From: Piper betle
Taxonomy: Eukaryota; Streptophyta; Magnoliopsida; Piperales; Piperaceae
Reading direction: 5' to 3'
Length of the DNA stretch: 64,000 nt
Assembly (NCBI GenBank): GCA_033002965.1
Contig: JAURVB010000705.1
Span: 277,655-341,654 of the forward strand
The position numbers were made by a program, and so were the translations under genes. Positions 51,040-63,459 of this stretch are shown here, piece after piece. The notes below the pieces were generated by a model, which was given only the letters and a program-made list of their open reading frames with translations, made no database searches and had not been told where the DNA came from. How positions within the stretch are numbered: the stretch's first letter is position 1; each line of letters begins with the position of its first letter.

Positions 51040-52400
51040 AATCGGCTGCAAATGCGAAGAAGAGAGATCGACATCGGAGAAAAACCTGGTGACCAATCGG
51101 CCAAGAACGAGAGATTGTGAGCAAAGCGAGATGAGGGAAAGGATCGGCCACAAAGAAAAATGCAAAATACCGTGCAAGGGCATTTTTGTCATTACACAAA
51201 ATGGCGTTCCCAGGCGGCTGGAGGCTCTATTATTACCTGTTCTTTTAGTTAAATGCTCGCCTTCGGAATTTTCAGTTTAAAATTACGAAATTAACTAATC
51301 AAAATATTAAAAAATATATAATAAAAATACCTCGGCCACTATTTTAAATCTGGCTAACAATAAACTTTTTTTGAATAATACAAATATTTTTTACGGTACA
51401 AAAATCAACTAATCAAAATATTAAAAAATATAATAAAAATATTTCTTAAATAAGGTCACTAGTTTAAATCTCATTAGCTATAATTTTTTAAAAAATAAAA
51501 ATCTTTTTATCATGGCTCAAATTTTCCTAATTTTTTTAAAAAATAAAAAATCTTCTACCCAGGTAATTCAACTTTTAATTTTCTACTAATATGTTATATT
51601 GAAAAAATATAATAAAAAATCAAATAATTATGAGTCATATTTTGATTCAAATAAGATATATATTTAAAATTAATTACATTCTACATTTAAAATATTAAAT
51701 TATTACTATCTAACTCATAATTCAATGAAAATTAATATATAAAATTAAAATTTAATCTAATATACATCACATGTGGTGTTATATCTTGCCTAACTTAAAT
51801 TTTATTTTTTGACTTGATATTCGTCTTCATTCAAATTTACTTTATAATTTTAAACCTATTTAAATGAAGAAACTTCAGGCTTGTGTCTAATCAACAAGGC
51901 TAAGTTCACTATTTGCCCGACTTTAAGATAATTTTAAATTTTATTAAGACATATTTGATTGTCCTAAAATCATATGAAAGAAATATAAAATTTAGAAACA
52001 AAAATTTCTTTGTGTTTAATTGTCCACAAATTTAGTTAAAAAATTTTTATTTTAAGTCAAAGCTTCTATATAAAATCATTATAAAGTTACATTTTTTTAA
52101 AGAAACAAAAAAACTCACGTAAAAAGATATTTAATTTTTATTTTATTTTCCTACTACGTAAATATATATAAAAAATCTTCAAAATTTTCATGTCAATTCA
52201 TTTCGTTACAATTTTATTTCTTATAAAATTATTTTTTTATTTACACTATTTTCTTATCAACCAATCAATTCCTTAATTAACTAATCATGTAATACACTAT
52301 TATATTAAAATTATAATACAACGATGGAAGACATAAAAACCCTTGTATATATAAGACGCCACCCATCTTATAAAGAGATACGTGACCATTCTAACAAATT
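51040..52400. other. AT-rich spacer between the cytochrome c1 copies
   Basis: It contains the presumed promoter of the intact gene (51000-51240). The remainder is low-complexity AT-rich DNA with no supported feature. Confidence 0.5.
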
Positions 52401-52506
52401 TCAAAAACGTCTGTATGTTTTACACTTATTGCCGCAAAGACATGATTACAGCTTGCTCGTAAATGCCAAGGTTTATAAAACAACACAGTTTTACCTTCCA
52501 GATTGC

Positions 52507-55500
52507 TTACTCCTTTCCAAAAAATAATACGCAAAATCTTTCTTGATGAATTCGATAAGCACTTGCAAAGCAGGGAAAGGAAAATTTGTTGACAACATCA
52601 ACTACCAATCCGCGGGACTTGTAAACAGACCACCTCAGACGCCGATAGTAAGCGGCTTGAAGAAGAACCAATGATAAAACAAACATCCATTTAATACCCA
52701 TCTGCAAATATACTTGCATTTTTAGCATAAATATATCATTGGTAAAGGAGAGAAGAAGAAGAACAAAAAACAAAAAAACAAGACATCTAAAAGTAACAGC
52801 TTACCAGGTTCCTTTCTTCCATTTCCTGTTCAGCGGCCCATGACAAAAATGTCACATCTTTCGTCATCTGTAATGTGGTAAAAATGGGATAAACAATTTG
52901 ATTTTCCATTAGTGCAAACAAGGGAATGTGAAAAACTTCGTACGCAATGCACAGGTAGTTACCGACTATGATATATATGCCTGGGACTCAGTTGCCGGGA
53001 TAACATCTTCATACTCAACAGCTCCATCAGTAAGCATTTTCGGCATGGCTATGGCACCGCCAGGGCAATAAGGATTGTAATGTAGTCCTTCACGAATCTA
53101 TGTAAATAAAAAAGTTACTACTAGTAATAGGACTTCTAGACGACAATCAATACCTACTTCTTCATCATTCATGCCGCTAAAACCTCAAGACATTTAATTT
53201 AAGCCCAGTACCATAGTAGTCTACCAGAAATCAACAAACCAATTCTTCTAGCTGCATTCCACAAACTACATTTCATCAAAATATGACCGAACCCTTTCGG
53301 TAACAGTCAGAATAAGCAAATGCACATTTTTCCATGTAAACTCTCCTACATTGATATTTTAAACACACGTTCTTCAGCAACATTTGCTGGATCGAATGAA
53401 AATGACAAGTCAAAACTAACTGAGAACTCTGTGTCAGCAAAAAAAACACACACACACACAAGGTTAACCCAGTATTATAGCAAAAGATCGCTACATAGTG
53501 CATCATACCTTCATATAGTAGTTCTTTGGCTACAGAAGAAAGAAAAGAATAAGGAAAAACCAGATTTGGTGACAAAATGCTTATTAAACTTTGGAAAAAA
53601 CTCTTCTCAGCGTAATTATATGAAAGAGTTCCCAAAAAAATTGTAAGACTCAATAGGAAAGCCACTGAAAGAAAATGCTATTATAATCCTATCCTTAAGT
53701 CAGGAAAATCTTTTGTGCAGAGTAAACCAGTAGGCATACATGCAAACACACGTGGCGCAGTTAGTGGTTCCTCTAAATGAATAGAAAGTAAAAAACTTAG
53801 ATGCACTAAAAAAAACGAAATTGCGAGACTTCCCAAAGATGTTGTACACGATTGACAGTGGTGGACAAACAGGATTGTTGTTTCCAACTTTCCAACACCA
53901 ATTATTTGGGAACTTTTGTTTGACAAAGATACCTTGCGAACAACTGTATAGTAAAAAATTATTTGCAATCAAATTCCTTGTGCAGATTGCACTCTTATAG
54001 CACTACTAAACAGTATTAACTAATCTCGCCCAATAGGATATGAAAATATCACCCTAGTAGATAGAGGTAGATCACACAAAAATTTGTATAAGCTTAGATT
54101 GATCAAAGTTGGAAAATAAACATTAAAGGCTCAGTAAAAGAAATGCCACACAAATTTCATTCATATTTTCCAAAGAACGTGCGGTAAAGCGCCAATGCAA
54201 GAGCTCATAAAACATTCGCATCTATGAAGAATGACATTTGCAGACTCATTACAAACGTGTGGCTGTTAGCTATGGGCATTTAGAGTCTGGAACAATCACA
54301 TAAAATGACTTGTCAGATATTGTAAATTTACTGAAACACCAGCAGGTGGATCACGATAGCCAGTCAAAAGGGCAAACACATAGTTCTGACCATTGTGCCG
54401 AGCCTGGAACCAGGGAACAAAAAACTTACTATATCCTGTTATAGAGTAAATATCACTTGACATAATGGCCGAAACTTACCTTGGTAATGAGACTCAGATC
54501 CAGAGGATAGGCTCCACCATTAGCAAATCGCGCTGTTTGTTCATTAGCATAAGGCTGAGGGAAACAATCACTGAGCTTGCCAGGCCGAGTAAACATTTCA
54601 ACTTCATCGTTCGGGCTATCAACCACCTCAATCTCAGCAGCCATAGCCTTGCTCTCTTCCTCTGTGTATGCCACTCTAACAAGATCTCGGTAAGAAATAA
54701 GAGACATTGAATGACAAGAAGCACAGACTTGCTGGTAAACTTGGTGTCCTCGTCGAACGCTATCAAGATCAAATTACGAATTCAAACACATTTGGATTGG
54801 CATAGAATAAAGATAGAATCTATCGACTTGCCCATGGAAAAAGCAAAAAACATAATCATAAGCCTTCACTTATGATGCATGATCATAGGAACTGAGTAAG
54901 CCTTTATGAGGCCTTGGAGAGCTTGGACACTCTAAGCCATGTTTAGCTTCATCTGTAGAGCCGCCAGGGTATCAAAACCCAAGAAACTGGATACACCAGC
55001 ACCCAAGGAGTGCCAGAGCTCTCAAGGACTACGTGCCAGCTGATTCGAACCCATCTTGATCCTGATTCAGCTTAATTGATGATATTGCTGGAATTATCTG
55101 CCATATTCAATTAATGAGAAAAAAATGATTGCATAAAGACATATTCAGTAAAAAGACATTGTCATGGACCTCTTTTTCAGCTAAAAATATCACTGCAAGA
55201 TTAAATGACGTTGCTCTCTCCATTGGGTAAAATTGGTTGCACAAATCATTTTTCTAAATATGCCTAATAATCCATAACACAAGCTTTTCTCCCTCCAAAA
55301 ACCATACGCATGATCAATTTTCCAACCACAAATAGCTAGTATCATTCATTAACTACCCAAAGGTGAGTCCCAATTCATACACAAAAAACATAGACCTTTA
55401 AACCACCACAGCTGCTCATAGAAAAATTTCTGCAAAAACTGTGTTCTGTGCATGAGCTAACAAACTCTTTACAAGAAATCAACAGTATTATATTTCAGTA

Positions 55501-56236
55501 ATTTCCTTTTGAATACCGAAACACTAGGTTTTTCGGATATATATATTCTTTAATTTTGGATAGCATTTAAATACCTAAGAACAATCAAAACCTCTTTTCT
55601 AAGTATGCCCGATAGTCCACAATATGAAACTATTCACCCTTCCAAAGACCAAACACTTGTTCAATATCCCCAACTACCAACCACCAGTAATATCAATTAA
55701 CTACAAAAATAAGATTCCCTTGCAGGCCCCCCGAAAAAAATACAAACTTTAAACCAAATTATAGAGTAATTAAACACGGCTGAGCATGCAAAAAGCTCCA
55801 CAATAAATCATCACAAAACCCACAAATTAGTGTATGAAATAACTCAAAACAACAGCAAAACAGCAGTTATATTTTTGATGGTGTATATGTGTAATTTAAT
55901 TCCAGGTATCATTTCAAAGCTTAATGATTCTCCATACCCATTTTTTAAAAACATGTCCAGTGGTTTATAACACCAAGCTATCCACCCATTGAAAGACCAA
56001 ACACTAGTCCGATTTCACTGACTATCAATGACGAGTATAACGAGTCCGTGCAACAGGAACATAAAAGCTCAACCTTCAAACGAATACAGTAAATCAACAA
56101 CCGCTGAGCATAGTAAAAAGTTTCCCCAAAAGTTCTCAACAAATGAAAAAATGTAAAATTCCAAAATAAGACAGCTCACCGAACGGTTCTGCAGGTTCCT
56201 TCCCAGGATTCAAGAAACGGCTCTCCCCGCCGCCAT
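52507..56236 (-). pseudogene. Cytochrome c1, duplicated inactive copy
   Basis: All seven exons of the neighbouring CYC1 can be aligned. The haem exon (CASCH, about 54480-54760) and exon 54403-54332 remain open. Lesions are as follows. CGA changed to TGA at codon 9 of exon 1 (MAAGRAVS-stop). The presequence/sorting exon (about 55100-54886) has an in-frame TAG after ESAGT plus frame-changing indels. The donor after 52982 is CAG|GC instead of CAG|GT. One valine codon is lost in the 52.8-kb exon (MTKDVTFLSW). The terminal TAA is changed to AAA, so the frame runs on 26 residues to 52507. A protein made from this copy would lack its import signal. The long open C-terminal exons suggest inactivation came after a period of constraint, or is recent. 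Confidence 0.92.
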
Positions 56237-56303
56237 TGCAACCAAAATCGATCGCGAAACCGCCCACCTGCAAAAGAGGAACCAAATTCACAATCAAAAG
56301 GTT

Positions 56304-57224
56304 CGATTTAAATAAATAATTACGCCGATTCTCTTAATAATAGAGCATATAATTTAACGAAAATTTTAAACGAGTAATAATAATAAACGCCTCACTTATA
56401 ATTATTTGAACTCTAAACAGCCCATTATATAGTCGAATGGTTAAGGGGTACCCAGTCCAAGATATTAAAATATTGTGTTAACAAATTCAATATATAAAGA
56501 ATACAATGCATGGATCTTACTTTTAATTATTGACTCGATTATTTTTTTCTTCGAATGAAAAGCTCTTTTACTTTTACTTTCAATTATACTATATCTTGCA
56601 TAAAGAAACGTATTAACTGTATAGAATGATCCTATTTTTCTTATCTTAAGCTAAGTTCTACAATCAAAAAGTAATATACCCTGCAATTATCATTAAGCTT
56701 GCCCATTTGTCATCTTGTTCTATGCTCCATTTTAGAATTAATGGGAGTTTTTTCGGATGGCACACTTGGATGACCGGATGGGCTTTTGTGGCATACAAGT
56801 GTTCTAATCAATTTATTTTTGGGATGAATGGGTGGACTTTTGTGGCATATAAGTATTCTAATTAAAATATTTTTGCATGCTATAGGTCAAGCAGAAGAAT
56901 TTCTGCCCAAGTAGCAGAACGAGGGGTGTTTTGCAGGCTATAAATATATGTTGTATCTTACAAGTTAACTGATGCAGTTTTTGGATGGGCTGTAAGTTTT
57001 ACAATTGAAGGTTTCTACGGGGATCCTACTCGTGTTTATATTTCTCTTTATGGGGTATTTTGGTCGTGTGCAAGTAGTTTGTAAAAAGTATAATTATGTT
57101 TTGTTGTGGGTGTAGAAGGGAATGTAATTTTTTAACAAATATTTTGGTAAGATCAGCAGCAAGGTTTTGACAACATATTCTGCTAATCCACTCCAAGGTT
57201 TGCTGTAATGTAATGTTTTTTTAT
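56304..57224. other. Intergenic DNA
   Basis: A short direct repeat (GGCTTTTGTGGCATACAAGTG at about 56785 and GGACTTTTGTGGCATATAAG at about 56833) is the only structure seen. Confidence 0.45.
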
Positions 57225-57232
57225 AGTGGTGC

Positions 57233-58061
57233 CCTGGTTGCAGAAATCGGCCGATTCCGTGCGGAATCGGCCGATTTGAATCGGATCGGCGTCGCGCCGA
57301 TCCGATTTTGGCCGATTCTGACCGATTTAAATCGGAATCGGAATCGGTTTTTTTAGGAAATTACCAAAATACCCTAGGTATGATTTTTATTAAATTATTT
57401 AAGCATGGGTAAAATGGTAATTTGGATTTTAAAAACCTAAAATCAAACCCGCTCCCCCGACACCGCCGCCGCTCGTCCGCCCGCCGCCGCCCGGTTTCCG
57501 CCTCCGCCGTGCGGCCCCGACTCCGCGCTCGCCGCCGACCGGGCTGCCGACCTCGCCGCCGACCTCGCAACGTCGCCGCCCACCCGTGGCCGGACCGAAT
57601 CGGGCACGCAAGAATCGCCGCCGACTCCGCCGCCGGCTCCGGGCCGCCGACGGTTCGTCCGGCCGGGCTGCCGACATCCTCCGACATTGCCGCCGCGAGA
57701 CTCGCCGCCGACCGGGCCGCCGGTGGCGGCGGGGGGTAAAAATCGCACGGTGGCATTCTTGTAATTAAAAGTTGACTCGAGTCTAACTCGAGTCAAAAAT
57801 AATAATTAATTCGAAATAATTTTAAAAAATTTTAAAAAATATTTAAAAATATCAAAAACTATAATACACAGAATAATATCAAAATAACATCAATACTTAA
57901 TTTTAATATATTTATATTATAAATTGTCAAATTATTATATATAACTGATTAAATTAATTTGGACCGATTCAACTGAACCGATTCCTGGCCGATTCAGACG
58001 ATTCCGATTCCGATTCACTGGAAAACCGATTCCGATTCCGATTCCGATTTATGCAACCATG
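57233..58061 (+). mobile_element. GC-rich hAT-like MITE, copy 2
   Basis: The element is 829 bp and homologous to the one at 45499 in the same orientation. It is flanked by a perfect 8-bp duplication AGTGGTGC (57225-57232 and 58062-58069). The termini are CCTGGTTGCAGAAATCGG and, on the minus strand, CATGGTTGCATAAATCGG. It has the same internal order as copy 1: ATCGG arrays, a conserved AT block with TACCCTAGGTATGATTTT, a C-rich block (57445-57735), GACTCGAGTCTAACTCGAGTC and an A/T tail, then CCGATT arrays. The C-rich block has diverged much more than the flanks. Confidence 0.9.
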
Positions 58062-58069
58062 AGTGGTGC

Positions 58070-59219
58070 TTGTAAAGAAAAGGTTTCAAACTTATTTTTC
58101 TTTTCTAAAAAATAAGATGGCTTTTTATAAATTCTAGCATGGACGTATTGATTGGGTGGGTTATCTTGCATACAAAACCCAATTTCATTGTCAATCAATA
58201 GAAAAAAATATATAAAAAGATTAGTCCTCAAAGTTTGTCTTTATTGTGATAAAAAATTCCCCGTTTCAATATCTAGACAAAATTTTATCTTAAAAGCACC
58301 CTACTTTTTTTGTCCACAAAAAAATATTAAACCACAAAGTGGATATAAAATTTTTTTACCAAAAATGAAAAAAATAATTTCTAATATTACCAAAGGACAA
58401 GAAAAATAAGCTTAATGATAAAAAAATAATAATTAAGAATTATTTTAAATACTCATGTGACATGGTTGTTATCCGTTAGTTGCCACTAGCCAATGGCTAA
58501 TTTGATTTTAGTAAAAATTAAATTAGATTTAAGGTCAGACTCACGATCCCTCCTCAGCGTTTGATAGTTTATTTTTTATAAATCTATTTTGAAGGATAAT
58601 TTTATTAATATAATAAAATTTTTTATTTACTAACGATGATTGGGCGTGGTTCTTCAAACCAATTGGTAATATAAAAAAACACAATTTAACTTTTTTTTTG
58701 ATAAAAAATTCAAAAAATAAAAAATCCCTTACATCCTAAATTGCACGTTCACGTCCTCCTCCACAACCACCCATCCCTAACCAACTTAACAGTCCGTATC
58801 TTCCCCAATCATCTACTACGAGGACCCCACCCGATAGCGCCCAGGGTCCCAGCCATTTGATATTCGATGCTCCTTATCTCCTCCTCCTCCAAATCCTCCC
58901 AAATCTACCAACTTTTTTGTTCGTCGATCGATTTCGCCGCCAGATTCTGTCTGCTCTCCATCCCAACAATCTCCTCGCTTTTCCCCGCTTCGAATTTGAT
59001 GCTGTAGTGTCTGATCCATTGTTTCTCGCTTCCTCCATTGTTATCCGCCACTTGCTTGCCGTTATCCGTTCCTTGTCCGGGTTTAATGTTGTCTGGGTCG
59101 CCTCGGAGGCGTCGGTTGATGCGAAAAGGATGATCTTTTCGGTTGATTCGTGTTGTTCTTTGGTGGATTGATTAGATGGTTGTGTTTGGTCCCTGGATCC
59201 CCATTGCTTTCGCCGAGAT
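58070..59219. other. Intergenic DNA and leader of the CAAX gene
   Basis: AT-rich up to about 58730. The pyrimidine-rich stretch 58740-59219 is probably promoter and 5' UTR of the gene at 59220. Confidence 0.5.
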
Positions 59220-61381
59220 ATGGATGGTGAGGTGATCGGGGCGAAAAGTTGCGTGGAGGAGTCGCTTGTCCAGCTCTCGCCTCCAAAAGTGGAGGCGGAT
59301 TTTAGTAAGGACGAAGACGACGAGTCGAATTCTTTGTTGTCGATTCAAAAAGGGCAGGCTCCCAGGAGGCCCAGCAATCCCCGACGCAAGGTGCAGTGGA
59401 ATGATCGGAATGGTCATAAGCTTGTGGAGATTTTGGAATTTCAACCGAGGTAGCATTATGTTGTTCTATGCCCCCATACTTTGCCATTGATTGATTTGTT
59501 ACTATTTACAAGTCGAAGGTGTAGGTGTTTGGAAGAAATAATCAAGCTTTTAATTTTTCGTTTCGAAGTACGAAGAATTTTTATTTGCAGAAGATGTTTG
59601 ACTTTGTGATTGGCGAATAATTCACCATCTTGATTGCTTGCTTGCGTTATTACTCTTTAATGTTGAATATGCAGGTTGTGAATAGAAAGAGTTAAGCTCT
59701 TAAGTAGTAGGTGCGAACCGTGCAAATTTTTTATTTATGGGGTTTGACTTTGGGTCATGACTTACAATTTCTGATCTTGGCAAGTTTTATTTGTGAGTGA
59801 TCTGCGGTTAGGCTAGAAGCTAAAAGTTTTGACACCAGACTTCTTAGATTTGTTAATCTCCTTTTGAGTTTATTTTCCCACCTTCAAAGGGTTTAAGGTT
59901 TCAATGGGGACTTAATCCCCTAATCTTTTCTAAAAGTGTTATGTTGAGTGTGTTATGGTGCAATTATATGTGGTTATTGATCAAAATTTTGAGTTCCTGT
60001 TTGTGCCGTGTTTAAAACTTTAAACATCAGTGAACTATACTGGTGTCAAGGCCTTTTATTTTTTGTCTCGTGTTTTACTTTTTCATGAAATAAGTCAGAA
60101 AATTTACTGTGGTACTGGATGATACTACAATATATAGAAGTGCTTTCTGGATTACTTGCAATTTATAGACGAGTAAACTGGTAGCATACAAATCCCTAAT
60201 TATGTTTTATATGACGTGAACCAATAAATGTCAAGTAACTTTGTACATGATATATATGGTTTTCATGTCTGAGAGATTACTTGAAAACTTCCGCTGGTCT
60301 CTTCTTTTAAAGAGATAGCCTCTGAAAGGGTTCTTATTTTGGTACATCTTGGATGGCTAGTACTACATAATTCACTAAAAATTATCTAGTTTGTAATTGT
60401 CACCATTCAACTGCAAAGAAATTAAAAAGGAATAGAAAAAAAAATCAAGTATGACCATTAATCACTTGTTCTTAGAACTTTATGAACTTTTTCAATTTTG
60501 GATGCGAGAATCCCCTGTTTATAAACAAGGTTAAAATTTACTACCAAATTCATTATCTTTATATGTTAGTGGCTAATGATAAAACATGTGGTTTACTAAG
60601 TAGGCTTCCCCAATTAAACTTTTGATGCGAGTTGTAGGACTTTTTTTATAAGTGTTGTTTTGAGGAGTCCTGGATTACTGACATTCTGTAAGCCAGTCAT
60701 TCTTATCAATTTTTGACCAGCTGCTTTTTTGTGAGTAGTTGCCGTTTTGATATTCATAATGTTAGATTTGTATCCTCCTGATTGACTTTGAGCTCAAAGG
60801 CATAATTGATTTGTTTTGTTAAAATATGTATGCTTCCACATAATGTCTCTTTTATAAAAAACAAAAAAAATCAGCATATGAACGCCAGATATGATACAAA
60901 TGGTTTCTTAGTTTATTCTCGAAAGATGTTAAAAAATGAGGAGATTGCGGTATTTATATACTAGGTCAGTAGTTTGCAGGATGACATCATGGCTTTTTTC
61001 TTATGATTTCATCCAAATAATGTCAACATGTTGCACTTATCCAAAAAATAAATTAGACTTTGGATCATAGCTTCTTGGTCTAAGAGATTCGCACGTTGCA
61101 CTTCATCCTGTGGTCGTTCAAAAGCTCATGCGAATTTCTTGGTCTCTTTCCTCTTTGTTGTGAATGGTCTTGCAGGAAAAATACGTCCCAATATACAATC
61201 ACTATTAAGAAAACACCTCACATAACCAAAATCAGATTCATGTGGTGTTTTGTTCTAATGTTTTTTTTCCAAGCGTTTTGTTTTAAATGTTATACGCTAA
61301 CATTTTTGTTCTGTGCTCAGTGATTCCAGTGACTCAGACGAGGAGGATAATTCAGATGCGTGCATCTGTGCCATTATGTAA
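59220..61381 (+). CDS. Small acidic protein with C-terminal CAAX prenylation box, 96 aa
   Basis: Two exons, 59220-59449 and 61321-61381, are joined by CCGAG|GTAGCA...CTCAG|TGATT, giving serine at the junction. The protein begins MDGEVIGAKSCVEESLVQLS and has a basic patch (RRPSNPRRKVQWNDRNGHK) in front of LVEILEFQP. It ends in a serine/aspartate tract (SDSSDSDEEDNSDA) and CICAIM. The last four residues CAIM form a CaaX box whose terminal Met favours farnesylation, which would place the protein at a membrane. I recall similar small unnamed plant proteins with a KVQWND motif, but no function is established to my knowledge. The frame is intact and the intron is about 1.87 kb. Confidence 0.85.
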
Positions 61382-62770
61382 ATTGCACATGTTCGGCTTC
61401 CTTCACTCCTCGTGAGGACAAACTGGGTTCTATGTGAGGGTTCTATGGATGTGAAAAGCAAAAGAGCTGGATCATTGTTGAACGCGTACATGGTTGGATG
61501 CTTGGAAGTGCAACTGTCCGGTTTTGACAGGGTCTTCTTTGTTGGTATTAACCGTTTTTATCGTACTTTGACAGTGGGTAATTCATAGTTTGTTACAAGG
61601 TCTCCCAAGAGAGAGAGCGATCAATTTTACAGGAGCAATATGTGCTTGCTGTTGATGGAAGCTATGTAACTGTGAATCTATCAACTTCTTATTAATATGG
61701 AAAATGATGGCAAGAAAAGTTGGTTGTACATTTTTATTGGCTCCGAGTCTCAATGCCCCGTATTTGTTATCATGAATCAAGATTGAAGGCAATGCTATAA
61801 TAATAAATGGAAGAAAGGAAATATGTGCACTTAGCTGTGCTGCAGTTTTAAATGGACTGTTGATTAGATCCAACGGCCACTGCCTCATCTTCTTCGCATC
61901 TCTTTCTCAGGCCATTCATGTCAAAATCTATTTGCCAACTTCACTTCCTGCCCTGAGTCCGCACATTCCCTTCTGGAAATTTATCTCCAACCACGAACAA
62001 CTTCGGTGTGATAACCTATCCCATATTCTTATCCAAAACTTTCCAATGAAAAATCCTGCGGCTCGAAATCTGGCACTTAAAACAAAATAAATATGGTCTT
62101 CTGTACCTATCTAAGTTGTGATACGTAAAAAAATTGTTCATGGATCATATGGGGGATGGATTTTTGGTGATTAGGCGCTTGCAGTTGATAGCAATGATCC
62201 AACTGTGGATTGAAGGCTTAGCCTAAGACGCTAAAACACGTTCAAAAGCTGAGTTGTGATTGTCATCAATGATTTTAAAGTAAAAGGAAAAGCTTTGTAA
62301 TTTGTATGGGGTAATCTATTGGAAATCAAACTCTTTATGTAATTTAAAAATAATAGATTAATTTGTTTGTTCTACACAGCTTGTTGATGGCTGATAGAAC
62401 AGCGATTGATTTTATATTAAGGAGATTAACAGACCTTGTTGTCATTAGTTCATAAAAAAGAAAAAATTGTTAGACCTACCTTTTTGTTGTAAAAATGATT
62501 TAGGATGGCGATGAAGGACAGCTGTTGGCCTCCCTAATTTTCCACTCCATTCAAGCTTAAATTGTGTTGTTTAATATGATCAATCATTCGCTCAAAGTAT
62601 CTCTAATGTCACATAATGTTCATATATTTTTTGAATTGTTAATAATCAATAGCACAATTTTGTTTCTCTTTATTTTTTAATTAAATAATAATAATTATCT
62701 ATATGTTTTTTTATGTAACAAAAATCTTAGCAACAAAAATCTTGATTTTAAAGATTTAGAAATACAAAAG

Positions 62771-62777
<7 letters not shown>
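61382..62777. other. 3' flank and intergenic DNA
   Basis: Presumed 3' UTR of the CAAX gene, then AT-rich DNA. A lone half-palindrome (GATTAGATCCAACGGCC) at 61862-61878 resembles the arms of the foldback elements. Confidence 0.45.

Positions 62778-62833
<56 letters not shown>
62778..62833. repeat. Compound TA/GA microsatellite
   Basis: A TA run passes directly into a GA run, without interruption. Confidence 0.95.
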
Positions 62834-62841
<8 letters not shown>

Positions 62842-62869
62842 TCTGTGCTGGCTATACTTTAGTTTTATT

Positions 62870-63459
62870 CCAACCGTTGGATTCTATCCAACGGCCGGAA
62901 ATTGAATCTTTATATATACGAGGAGGTTGATGAGGGTTTCTTTGCATCACCTCCGCCCTCATTCGCTCTACCTGCTACCCCTACAAGTGCCCGCTCCATC
63001 CTTGTTGTCATCACTGACCTCCTCCCCGCCAACCCCCTCCACCGCCGCGCTAGTGGTCGTTGCTTCACAAGCTCACCTCTTCTGCCTTGGCCTCCTCCAT
63101 GCTGGCGTCGTCCTCGACCATTCCGACTTCGGCCTTGAGCTCGACTTTGGCCTTGAGTGCGACATTAGCCCGGACCACTCCTTCCCCCTCCCCGCATCGC
63201 CACCACTGGCCCCCTCTGCCGGCACTTCCTCCTCCTCCTCCTAGTCTCTGCTCGACAATCTTTTCCCGGACGGCCTCTATGACCACTCCAAATTGGCGAT
63301 CCCAGCAACAATAGCCATTGCCGCCTGTGACACTGAGTCGAAGAAGCACCACCGGCGGCCAGCCCACGGTCCGGCCGGAGCCCATCCGGTGGCGGTGGTT
63401 GTGAGGGAGCTGGAAGAGAGGTGCGCCTTGCTGGTGGCGAGGCTGCGGCAAGTGGTGGA
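62870..63459. mobile_element. Possible partial foldback-type GC-rich element
   Basis: Opens with the palindrome CCGTTGGATTCTATCCAACGG (62875-62895), the same signature as the elements at 8.9 and 31.0 kb. It continues into C-rich then G-rich DNA and is cut off by the LTR element at 63460. No matching right end is present, so the call is tentative. Confidence 0.4.

Larger units (their letters stand above)
46790..56303 (-). repeat. Tandem segmental duplication containing cytochrome c1
   Basis: Unit 1 spans about 46790-51030 and unit 2 about 52410-56303, in the same orientation. Homology covers the 3' flank, all exons, intron ends and about 60 bp upstream of the start codon, ending after the shared string GAGGAACCAAATTC. 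The roughly 1.4 kb between units (51040-52400) is unshared AT-rich DNA. The units differ by small indels, many substitutions and a 421-bp insertion present only in unit 1. Confidence 0.88.

Noticed and set aside
57361..57796. Arginine/proline-rich ORFs
   Set aside because: Inside MITE copy 2. Its C-rich block differs strongly from copy 1, so there is no sign of protein-level constraint.
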